NCBI GenBank assembly: GCA_973895155.1
Contig: OZ316894.1
Location: 7,192,001-7,256,000, forward strand
Length of the DNA: 64,000 nt
From: Marsupella aquatica
Lineage: Eukaryota; Marchantiophyta
Direction of reading: 5' to 3'
Position 1 is the stretch's first letter, and each line of letters starts with the position of its first letter. Shown in pieces: positions 52,120-61,518 of this stretch. The position numbers were made by a program, and so were the translations under genes. The notes beneath the pieces were generated by a model. That model ran no database searches. It saw only the letters and a program-made list of their open reading frames with translations, and was not told where the DNA came from.

Positions 52120-55100
52120 TTCTTAGCGTAGGTGGAGTAAGTAGAAGTGATCGGCATCGCCCATCGCGGCCTCTGCTCTCAAGCCGTCTTGCGGATCTCT
52201 TCAATTGTGGCTAGAGGTTTGCTTCCTTTTTTGGCTAGCCGCCTGATGTCCTCCGGCCAATCTCCTCCTGGCAAATCCTTTTCCCTGGCCAGGGCTGCCT
52301 TCTCTTCCTGCCTGATTCGCTCCTGAAATTCCTGCGCCGTCTGTTTTATGCCGTCAAAGCTCGGGGGAGCAACATCTGGTGGGGGAGACTCAGGGCTACT
52401 CTGCTGGTTGGGGTCCCCTCATACTACCCTTGGAAGTGTGGGGATAAACCGGCCACAGGTCCTTACTCCTGGAACGTGATGGTCCGACCCATAGCCGGAG
52501 TTATCATGGCTGCAGTCCTCCACTGCCTCCTCTACTTCTTGGACTTCCGGCTTCTCCCTCTCTTCTTCGTCGGTAGGAGCTTCAGGCAATTCTGCCTCAG
52601 ATTCAGAGCTTGAGACTCCCACGTACATTCGAACACCCGGCTTGGATTTTGGCCTGATTCTGCTTAGGTTGACCTCTGGGGCAATGTCCTGCATTGTTGC
52701 CGTTGCCGTTGTCGTTGCCGATGCCGATCTCTTCTCTTTCTCCAGTAGTTTCAGCAGATTCTGCATGCCTGGTTGCTACATCGGCAAGTCCTCCGTCCTT
52801 GGCCTAAACACCTGCTCAATCGTAGGGCTAACAGGTGGTTGAGGCTTCTCTGCTACTGGCCTCGGTGCTGGGGCTTCCTCGGGTGCCCTTACCTGTAGGG
52901 GAAGTACTGGGGCAAAGGTCTGACCTTTGGCATACCGGCACAACAGCGGCATGTGATAGTCAAGCCGCGACACGCTCCCCATGCCGATTACCTGCTGCTC
53001 CTCCTTTAAGATCTTCTTCAATTGGTTGAGGAGGTACCCATTGTAGTCCCGGCTTGGGTCTGGCTTCTCTGCCAGATAGACCTGTGCCTTGCCGATCTCT
53101 GCCCTCGGCAAGTTACAATGCATGGTCACCAGCAAGAAGTCGATCATCTCTCCTATGTGCAGGTTGGTGCAGGTGTTTCGGAAGAAGCCATTCTTCGTTG
53201 ATGGCCCGGGGAACGACCGGAACTCCTTGTCAGGCAAGGTCTTCCTGGTATCAACTTTGGTCTTATTACCTATCGGCAAGCCAAACACTTCGGCAATCAC
53301 CTTGGGAGTAAGATAGAAATCCTTCCCATATATCCTCGTGCAATTGGTCTCGGGTTCCCATGACCCCACAAATTCTAATAGGTCTGAATCCGGTACCTCC
53401 GGCTTCAGCCATGGTAATCTTACAAAGGCCTCTAAGCCGGATCCGGCCATGAAGCCTTGGTACTTCTTGGTCTGCATGGCCGTAAAGCATGCATCCTCCT
53501 CCCGTGCAAAATGTAGTTGCACCTCCGCTGGTAGGGTTGCCGCCCAGCCCTTCCAGGTGTCATCCCTGGTTGGAATGGCATTGATGGGATCGTCCTCCTC
53601 CTCTTCGGTTTCTCCCTGCCTCCTGCTCTGCTGCTCGGCTGGCTTCCTTGGTGCCGCCGACCTCGTTCTTTTTGCCGGGGTGGCTTCATCATTGACGGCT
53701 CCCTTCCTCTTCATCTCTGCTGCCGTGGAGGTTTCTCCTAGCACCGTTGCCGGGGTCCACCTTTCCGTGCTACCCTTCAATTCCCAGTGTATGTCGTTGC
53801 AGTTCTTGATGGCCTCTCGAATGCCGATGATTTTGTCTTCACAAAACAGAAGATCGTCGAGCTGATTGGAAGTAGGAGTCCACAAGAACTCAGCGTTGAT
53901 GAGTTTGCCTCCTAAGAAAGCCGTCTTCTGCAGCTCCCACAATCGAGCGAGCTCCTGTCGTTCTCGAGCTGCCCTTTCTGATTCTTTGTCCTTGTAAGTC
54001 TTGATGTACTCAGTTGCCCGTTCGAACAGGCATCCCTAGAAATGTGCCGCTTGATTGACGTTGCTCATACCCTCCTTGAGTCGATCATTGGTATCTGTTC
54101 CCACCCCGCGTGCTTGCCTAAGCAGCTGACAGTAGTTGGCCTCCCGTAGTCGTCTGCCTAGTTCATGCTCGCAAATGAGCCACCATCTCCTGCAAGCGCT
54201 CCTTACCCCTCTCCTCTTCCTGTCCTTTCTCCCATTGATCTTTCCTAGCCGCCGATGCTTAGCGCGCCCTAACCCTAATCTTGTTTTCACCCCCAGCGTC
54301 CTTACCTCCGGCCTCGGCCCAGGTTCCATAGTCGCCCCTAATTGTTTATATTTTCCTTGTTTTGTCCCTATTCTAAGGTGTTTCTAGGGTGCACTCCTGC
54401 TTTACCCACTTAACTGGCCGAGTGATTCCTGGCTAGGCATCACAAGGGCCGGTACATTGTCGTTGGATGTACTGGGTAGAGCGGTTTATGGGAGTGATGA
54501 AGTCATATGTGTCAAATCGTGTGAGAGTGGAAGGTAGCATCGCTGAGCGTCATCTTGGAGTAGAGAGCATGTTTTATTGTACAAACATTGTAGCTACACT
54601 TGATCCCAGTGCACCAAGGGGGTGGATAGACGCGCGAGGCATCAAGGGAAGCAGACTTTGAAGATGATCGTCTTACAGGGGCAAAGGGAGAACGAGTTTT
54701 GGGCTCAGCTGAGCACCTTCAAGTCACTACATTTATGTTGTATAACTTGCCTGAGATTGCGGGAGATTGGACAACTTTTTATGAGGAGGAAAAGGCAAAT
54801 AGTCATTGGCCACGCATCTTCCCCAAGTTTGTCCCATACATGAGGGCAAAGTTTACCGAGATTGATGCCTTGTTGGAGCAAGGGGAGAGCGTGTCAGACT
54901 TCCCTTTGGTTACAAACAGCCTTCGCACCTTGGTTCATGGACCATTACTCACGGTGACAACTCGGACCGCCATGTGGTCAAAGGGAAGGCATTTTCGTGT
55001 GCAACGGCTTGATGATAAGAGGGCAGCTACACAGGATTGTGGGGTCATGGGTTGGTTCACCCAAGATTCACAAAGTAGCATATCTGATAGGAATCCAATA

Positions 55101-55619
55101 CGCTCTACAGTGGCCCACTATGGCAAGATTGAAGAGATATTGACAGTGCATTATCATGCACACACCACTTTGGAGGAGGTGGTGTTGAAGTGCAAATGGT
55201 TTTGGATGAACCTTGTTGGCCATAACCAAACTTGCAAAGAGGATGCTTGTGGGTTCACACGGTTGAAGACGGTGCAAATAGTGTCATTAGCTCAACTTGG
55301 AGAACCTCTGATCCATTTGCATTCCCCCACCATCTTGAGCAGGCCTTCTATCTTCCGTATCCCGATGATCCTGAGTGGTCCATTGTCATGACTTATATTC
55401 CACAATCACGATCCATCATCCAAGAGCGACCCAATGTGGTTGTAGTTGAAGATTTGGACCCCGAGCCTTGAGGTCCTTGCTAGCTAGTGTAACTTGGGAT
55501 TAATCGAGTAGGACCCCTCCATATGTTTATTTTTACCGGCATTATATATATCATTGTTGTATTTCATGTTCCCTCTACTATGAAAGGGACCAGATTTCTT
55601 AATAAAGTTATGAGTATTT

Positions 55620-55973
55620 GTTTTCCACACCATATCCGATACAATGAACATCGCATAATTGTCGGAAACATCTTACCTTAATTCCGAAACCTTGTCCGAT
55701 TCAGTCTGCATTGGACCCCTCTTAACAGTTATCGGATACTTGTCCTATACATTTCCGTTACTAATCTTATCGGAAGATATCCGATTCTAAAACTAACGGA
55801 AGGAAGGACCGTTTACATTTGCATCGGAAGGTTAACATGTGATTCAAAAAGAATGGCAAATTGCGTTACTATTGAAGTCAGACAATTCCAATGCATTTCC
55901 GATTTGTTTAGTATCGGACGGTTGAGCTCTCGCGATATCGGAGCATCGGAAAAACGCTGAAAATGTACTAGTG
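55620..55973. promoter_or_regulatory. right terminus and subterminal repeats of CACTA#1
   Basis: ATCGGA/TCCGAT motifs in both orientations (ATCCGATAC, TTATCGGATAC, CATCGGAAGG, GTATCGGACGG, GATATCGGAGC), then TIR ...AAAATGTACTAGTG. TSD TAG follows at 55974-55976. Confidence 0.85.
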
Positions 55974-55976
55974 TAG

Positions 55977-58126
55977 CGCTACGGTGCGCATATGTCTATA
56001 CGTATGCTTACTGCCATAGGTATGTTTCTATTCCGCCGCCGGAATGTACCCATAAACCAGTGACTCTGACCGATTCCCGGCTTAGGGACTTCTAAGCCAT
56101 TGCCCCACCACTCTGTCATTCCACTCCCAACAATTAGAGTTATGACAGTCTTCACCCAACCCACTTCAATGCACCCGGTACACCTCTCAATGGCGCTGCT
56201 AGTCCCATCATACACTCAGATTGCCTCACACACACACATCCATGAGAGAAATGAGGCCTGAGAGGAAAACTCAATTAGATTCAATGATGTGCACAATAGT
56301 TCACTGAGAACACTTGATTCGAACAATAGCCCCAAAGGCTGTCTACTCCAGATTGCGACGTGCTTGCCTTGCAAGCCCCGTGCTTGCCCTGCAAGCTCAA
56401 TCCTAAACCTGAGCCCGACTCACTCCAGATTGCGACGACAGATTGGACTCAAACCAATCCTGTACTTGCCTTGCAAATTCAATCCTGAACTCAACCTCCT
56501 TCACTGCACTTCATTCTTGGGGGCACATACAGATCTCACACCTCCATTTTAGAATGTCAAGTTACGCATGCACAGTTGACTCGACTTCAAAGCTGGTACC
56601 AGGCCTAATGGCGATCTACCCCAGACTGCAATGAGGCCCGGCCTCATGCTTGCCCTGCAAGCTCAGCTCTGGCCATAAATCCCTTAGTGCTCTCTACCAG
56701 ACAAAGGCCGGGACTCCCCATGGATCACGTAGCCTTGCCAAACTGAACTGTAAATGCTCCTCCTGCTGCACCTTGATCAGTGTCTCAGCCTCCCTACTGT
56801 GCTCATCGTAAATGCAATCAAAATCCTCCCCACAGTTTACAATCACCAATACGTCACCTATCACCAAGGCTATGTATCGGGGGAAAAGAACCCAGTTGTG
56901 CTGCCCACTAGAAAGAGCCACAATCCAGCTTGCAAACCTGGCAAACCGTTGCTGTGAAGCTTGGCTGATTACTCCTTGAGTAATAGCACAACCCAGCTCT
57001 CCCCAACACACGACGTCCAAGTCCAGCCTTGCTTGCACAGAGCTCCTCCCTGATGCTCAGTCTACGTGAGATCACACAACTGAAGTCCCCCTGCCTCTAC
57101 CGGGGGGCTGCCCTATATACTCTCACACTAAGCCCAAATGGGTGGATGCTACGTTATTGGCGCCCCATCCTAGCCCTAACAGAGCCGCCACTATATCTAA
57201 CTACTAAACCCTAACTCGCAATTTTATTTCTATCTCAAACTGACTGTATTTCGGATTTGGCCCTCCTCCATAATTTTCGTGAGCTTGCGCCTCCTCTCTA
57301 GATTTCTCTATTCAACCATTTGCTGCGTGGATAGCAGTGTTGGAAGCGGCTTGAGCTCCTCTTTCCAACGAGGTCAATTATAGCCGATTTGGGCAAATAC
57401 AGAGAAAGTTATACCCCCGCAACCGATAGGGGGTACACATTGTTGCGCTAACCCGAGTTTGGCTAACCAAGCTATCCTATCCACCGAGTAGAGCTAACCG
57501 GTGGCCTCTGGCTAATCTGCTAGCCGCTAGTCTGCTATCCGCTAGTCTGCTAGTCTGCTAGTCTGCTAGCCGCTAGTCTACTATCCGCTAGTTTGCTAGC
57601 CGCTAGTCTACTATCCGCTAGTCTGCTAGTCTGCTAGCCGCTAGTCTACTATCCGCTAGTCTACTAGTCTGCTAGCCGCAAGTCTACTATCCGCTAGTCT
57701 GCTAGTCTGCTAGTCTGAGCCCAAACCCGAGCTTACCTATAATTATGCTAACCCGGGCCCGAGGTCAGGCTAACCCAAACTTGGGCTAAGCCTAAGCTGA
57801 AGCCGGGCTGACCTAAGCTAAGCTGTGGCCAAGCTTAGGTTAACCCGAAACTGAAGCCAAACCTGCTAATTCCGATCACACATTAACCCGACACACTAAT
57901 CAGGCCGTATCTTTCTTAATACACCTCTGTTCCCAAGTGTTTTATATCAATTTTACTCGCCTTGACCAGATCTTTCCAATGCTCTTTATAGATCCGGATT
58001 TGGCGACACATTGAAAGAGATACGGTCGCCGACCACCTGCGACATAGTTTTTATTTCCCTACTCTTAACGCCATGATTGCCCTTATTCTTGCCATCTCGC
58101 TGATCGTTCTACAGTCTCACAGTTAC
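55977..58126. repeat. LTR-like sequence related to the A/B LTR family (right piece)
   Basis: 56018-56046 shares TAGGTATGTTT..ATTCCGCCGCCGGAATG and following phrases (CTTAGGGACTTCTAAGCC, CACTCCCAAC, CTTCACCCAA) with the U5 part of the A/B LTRs. After that come repeats of CTTGCCCTGCAAGCTCA (56360-56660), no coding frame of note, and the tandem array at 57500-57717. It contains no gag or pol. Probably the rest of the LTR split by CACTA#1, and it would itself be the insertion that separated the two halves of X2. I could not find its TSD. Confidence 0.4.
57500..57717. repeat. CTAGTCTGCTA / CTATCCG tandem array
   Basis: Degenerate 8- and 16-bp units (GCTAGTCTGCTAGCCG, CTAGTCTACTATCCG) for 215 bp, followed by a looser GCTAACCCGAGCTTGGG-like repeat to about 57860. 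Confidence 0.85.
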
Positions 58127-60163
58127 TTACTGTGCACAACATACCAATTCCATCGTATTATTGAATAAGGACCATGTCACCGGCGTCACACCAAGGCCAC
58201 CCGATGAAGGAACACCTGGAAGGTCGAGATCATCTCGAGCATCATTTCCAAATTCAGGCAGTATTTCACCCTCCTCTTCCATGTAGCTTGGGATTTTCGG
58301 GCCCTCCATTTTGCGATGCTCTAAATTCTCCGCAAATACTTCCTAAAAAACACTGGCTTCCACCGGAGCTATGTCTGAGGCTGCCTCTTCTATAACAACG
58401 AGGAGACCGACAGTAATTTCCTGAGATGCTAACGACTCTTTGGGTGGCACATATAAAACTTGCTTGTTGTCATGGAGGAGCTTAGCAAAGGCTTTTGTGA
58501 ATTCCATCTCTTGAGCTGTGTCCAAATACACAAAACAATCCCGACCAAGAATGACACAAGCTTTCAATGTCTGTCCTCCAGAGAAGAAATCCAACACTAT
58601 GTGACTTGGGCAGGAGAAATAATCAACAAGACGCTTTGTCATTTGCAAAGGCTTTGCTCTCGGATTTACAAAGCCACCCCGCCGACCGACCATCTCATAA
58701 GATGGGGCCATCTTCTCCAAAACTTTGACATCAACAGTAGATTCATCGAGCTTATCTTTCCCCTTTGATTGGTCTTTGTTGTTCCCAGTAGGGGCCTTCA
58801 AACCAAGATTGTGAAGTCTTTGTCCCACTTCTCACTGTAGTTCCAAAATGCATAAAAGTCATCAAAGAAAATTTGGGACCAGTCTGGTTCCTCTTCACAA
58901 TAAATTCCCCCAAAGATGATTGAGTCTTGGGCTCCAATGAGAAAATCTCCCTCCTCCTTGGGCAGCTGATCACGGTAGAAGCTCCCGTACTCCAGCTTCG
59001 TGTGGACTTTCTTCTCACGAAAAATATTTCCAAAGGCACTTTGAATCTGGCCTATCAATGGGCCTTGACGGACAAAAAAGATTACCAAGAGCTCCGTCAA
59101 GTTTGCCATCTGTAAACAATACTCCAGCAAGACAAAAAATTTGGCATCTGTCCACTGCCGTTGTTGAAGACGACCAAAATTGACAATGGAAAGTGGGCAC
59201 GTCCTTTGCACCGAGTCAACAATCTCTTGCTTCATTGTCCTCATCAAATTATCGCTAAAAAATGTGCGATAAGGAGTATCCTCCATTGAAGGCATCCCAC
59301 CAAATAACTTGCAATATATCTGCTCAAGCCTAACAATGAGACTTTGCGGAAATGGGTCTTTTGGCCTATTTCTTTTTAGGAGGTTGGAAATCCAAACCTC
59401 TCCAGCAAGTTGTCTAAGTTTGGGCAACTCACCACAATCCATAAATGCAGGCAAATATTGAGTTAGCTCAAACCAAGTGAGTGAATCGGCAAACCGATCC
59501 GGATACTTCAAAACGAAGTACTCCACAATTTTTTCCCTCAGCTTGGTCATGACTTTGAAAGTATGAGCCATATCACTCATTGATTTGAACATCAGATTTG
59601 TTGGCTCGAGACGATCTTGAGGTAGAATTAAGGAACTATGTTGAAATTTATCGGAGAATACATGAAGATAAATCAAATACATAAACTTGACCTCAAGGCT
59701 CGAGACAATCTCAAGCTAGAAGTGGATTTGAGTTTGAATATACCTGGAACTTTTGATGATCCATGAGTGTATTGGACCCAATCATGGGTCTCTCTGGATG
59801 GCCACACTTGTCAAACTGTCGATGGGCATGGACCATAGTATCAAGAAAACAAGACTCATACTCCATGGTCTTATTAACAACATTTGCCCTTTGTGAGTGT
59901 TGAGCAAGTATTGTTCTTGGAGTTTTGTCCGAAAGAATTCGTGACAATTTGCGACCTCCTTCAACTTTGCATTGCTCTTAGCCCAACCTATGATCCAAAC
60001 AACTGCCTTTGCCGAGTGTTGTCCACTAATTGCAAGGAATTGCACCTTCTTATTCTTAACACCCCACTCAAACTCCTTTCGATCCTCAGGATTATTCTCA
60101 TAATGGAGCAACTGCGAACTCTCTCTTGAATATGGAATTAAATCCGCCATAGCTAGTACCATT
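58127..60163 (-). pseudogene. X2, N-terminal half: ParB-like end and methyltransferase-like core
   Basis: From 60163 downward: IADLIPY-type segment and KKVQFLAISGQHSAKAVVWI (ParB-like GxxR region replaced by GQH), SRILSDKTPRTILAQHSQRANVVNKTMEYESCF, then ..HQKFQ and a GTATATTC donor at 59743, the same intron position as X1. The next exon (about 59620) has LRQLAGEVWISNLLKR, RTFFSDNLMRT and CPLSIVNFGRLQQRQW (motif IV position without the Pro-Pro). It then has MAPSYEMVGRRGGFVNPRAKPLQM, HIVLDFFSGGQTLKA and LGRDCFVYLD (motifs X and I). The acidic tail ends near 58127. Lesions: a frame break near 59920, another near 58800 and a TAG at 58343. The 5' part is cut off by CACTA#2 at 60164. Complementary to 32934-33540. 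Confidence 0.65.
60161..60163. repeat. putative target-site duplication of CACTA#2 (ATT)
   Basis: The three bases before CACTACTACATATTTGCC. The other copy lies outside the window. Confidence 0.4.
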
Positions 60164-60740
60164 CACTACTACATATTTGCCAATTTTGCGAAGGCGTTTT
60201 ACAAGAGGAAGAAAGCTTTGCAAGATTAATCTCATCGCTAACCTTGCGATACGATACGCATCGCACTTAGCGAATCTACACACATCGCAACACATAATTG
60301 CGAAACTTAGACCATCGCAACATTTTACGACACTTCAGGTATCGCAAAACATTTCCGAAGCAATTACCATTGAACAAGTTAGCGATCTTTACCGCTTCGC
60401 AAATTCATTGAGATGCGCCGGAAAACTAAATGGTTGCGAATATTAAAGCATCTCAAAATATTTTGCGAGTCTTATTGTCTCGCAAATGAGCGATGTTTGT
60501 GGAATATATGGCTAACTTGCGATAGTAATAGGCTCGCAAATCCTGTGCCTGTCTAGGGTCTCATTTTGTGAATGTTTTGGTTTCGCAACTTTGAGATGGT
60601 GGTATCTTCGGAAGTTTGCGATGAGGGGATGATGGCAATTAGGGAGCAGTTAAGTATCGCAAATGTAGCGATGAGTTTGCGGGTGTAGGGGTTTCGCAAG
60701 ATGTTTCGCAAAATATTATGAGCGCTTCAAAGAGGTGGAA
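60164..60740. promoter_or_regulatory. terminus and subterminal repeats of CACTA#2
   Basis: More than 20 TCGCAA/TTGCGA hexamers in both orientations within 570 bp, the expected transposase-binding region. Confidence 0.8.
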
Positions 60741-61380
60741 AAGGAATGGGATTGGGGAGGGAGGGTAAAGGAGGGTGGATACATGTAATTTTTAGGGAGG
60801 GACAATGAAAAGGAGGAGGAAGGGAATGGGGCTAGGAGGGACAAGGAACGGAGGGATCCAAGAGGGAGGATACAGGTTTAGGGGGCACAAGGAAATGAGG
60901 GAGGAGGAAGGGTATGTAGATATAGTTTTAGGGAGGGTTTGGATTTAGGGAGTGAAAATAAAAAGGAGGGAGTTTAGGGTTTAGAGAGGGACAAGGAAAG
61001 GAGGGAGGGTATTGGTTTAGAGAGGGACAAGGAAATGAGGGAGGTTTAAGGGTATAGGTTTAGGAGGGAGGAGAGAAGCTAGGTTGTATAGGTAAGAGTG
61101 GGGGACAGGGGTGGAAAGTAAGGAAAGTATAGGGTTGAAATAGAAAGCCAGGGGTTGGGACAAGGAGAGGAAGGAGGAAGGAGGGTTTAATAAGAGGGAC
61201 AGACAATGAAAGAAAGGAGGAGGGAGGTGGGTACAAGTAATAAGGAGAACAGCTAGGGGGGGATTAGGAAAGCATGGAGGATAGAGGACTACAAGCAACA
61301 TGAGTTTTCTTTGCATAAAGTCTACCAAAAGGTGTGGTGAGTGTGGGGTAGGGATGGGAGATATAGAAAACAACATTTGA
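60741..61380. repeat. G/A-rich tract with GGAGGG runs
   Basis: Repeats of GGGAGGGACAAGGAAAGGAGG on the plus strand, for example 60748-60776 with five GGG runs. It lies 3' of the transposase coding end, in CACTA#2. The minus-strand frame across it (61376-61017) is composition only. The G-runs could form quadruplexes on the plus strand. Confidence 0.7.
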
Positions 61381-61518
61381 AAATGATATACTTACAAAAC
61401 ATAAGTTTATTGATAATTGAGAAGCGCATATTTCTCCATTCTACCGAGAAGAGAAATCTTCATATCATCAAATCTAACTATATATCCGTGTAGCTATATA
61501 TCCACAAACACAGACCCC

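Larger units (their letters stand above)
43632..54329 (-). pseudogene. LTR-encoded protein, solo-LTR copy, interrupted by element C
   Basis: The N-terminal part lies at 54329-52125 and the C-terminal part at 45176-43632, with element C between them. Homologous to 7953-11552. Stops include TGG to TAG near 54037, CAG to TAG near 52776 and 44695, and TGG to TGA near 52181. A 1-nt deletion near 44553 and a 3-nt in-frame deletion near 44815 add to the damage. The mobile-domain-like region (53600-52900) is well conserved. Confidence 0.85.
42843..54444 (-). repeat. solo LTR of the A/B gypsy family, carrying nested element C
   Basis: It runs from TGTGGTGCG to GGCATCACA with TSD AGGGC on both sides and no internal region. 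It is therefore a solo LTR left by LTR-LTR recombination. Without element C and its TSD it is 4659 bp, close to the 4626-bp LTR of B. It carries the inverted repeat ATTCCGCCGCCGGAAT at 43091-43106 and a broken copy of the LTR-encoded protein gene. Confidence 0.95.
40980..55471 (+). pseudogene. TNP2-type transposase of CACTA#1, split by a solo LTR
   Basis: Coding runs 40980-41779, an intron (GTATGTTA ... TTGTAG, 41780-41903), 41904-42842, then resumes at 54450-55471. Landmarks: LHSHILPEGNCLP, IHACVNGCVLFRGEH-CPTC, ASDGISPFALAG, TNYNIPPWMAMKKGHLLLSMIIPGPKQ, DPMHIEGNVGRSLIRHLYGEKD, RFPTGYGANLRKAFGG, LKTHDYHRLLQHVIPVAI, LPPSFFDGQVHFLLHLVREV (DUF4218), and after the LTR HCRWMYWVERFMGVMKSYV and the DUF4216 part WFTQDSQSS..VAHYGKIEEI. 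Lesions: CGA to TGA at 41455-41457, the solo LTR, and frameshifts near 54640 and 55290. TNP2 catalyses CACTA excision and integration. This copy is dead. Confidence 0.9.
33751..55973 (+). mobile_element. CACTA#1 (En/Spm superfamily), complete ends, with nested insertions
   Basis: The terminal inverted repeats are CACTAGTACATTTT at 33751-33764 and its complement ending at 55973. The 3-bp target duplication TAG is at 33748-33750 and 55974-55976. Total length is 22.2 kb. Removing the solo LTR and its TSD leaves about 10.6 kb. It encodes a TnpA-like gene (minus, left part), a SET-domain gene and a TNP2 transposase (plus, right part). Subterminal ATCGGA/TCCGAT motifs crowd both ends. Confidence 0.95.

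Noticed and set aside
33554-58126. A precise solo LTR with target duplication holding CACTA#1
   Set aside because: I could not match a 5-bp duplication or clear TG/CA ends at these edges, so only an LTR-like call is made.
61017-61376. Minus-strand Pro/Leu/Phe-rich frame of 119 codons
   Set aside because: Composition effect of the G/A-rich tract; no domain or start context.
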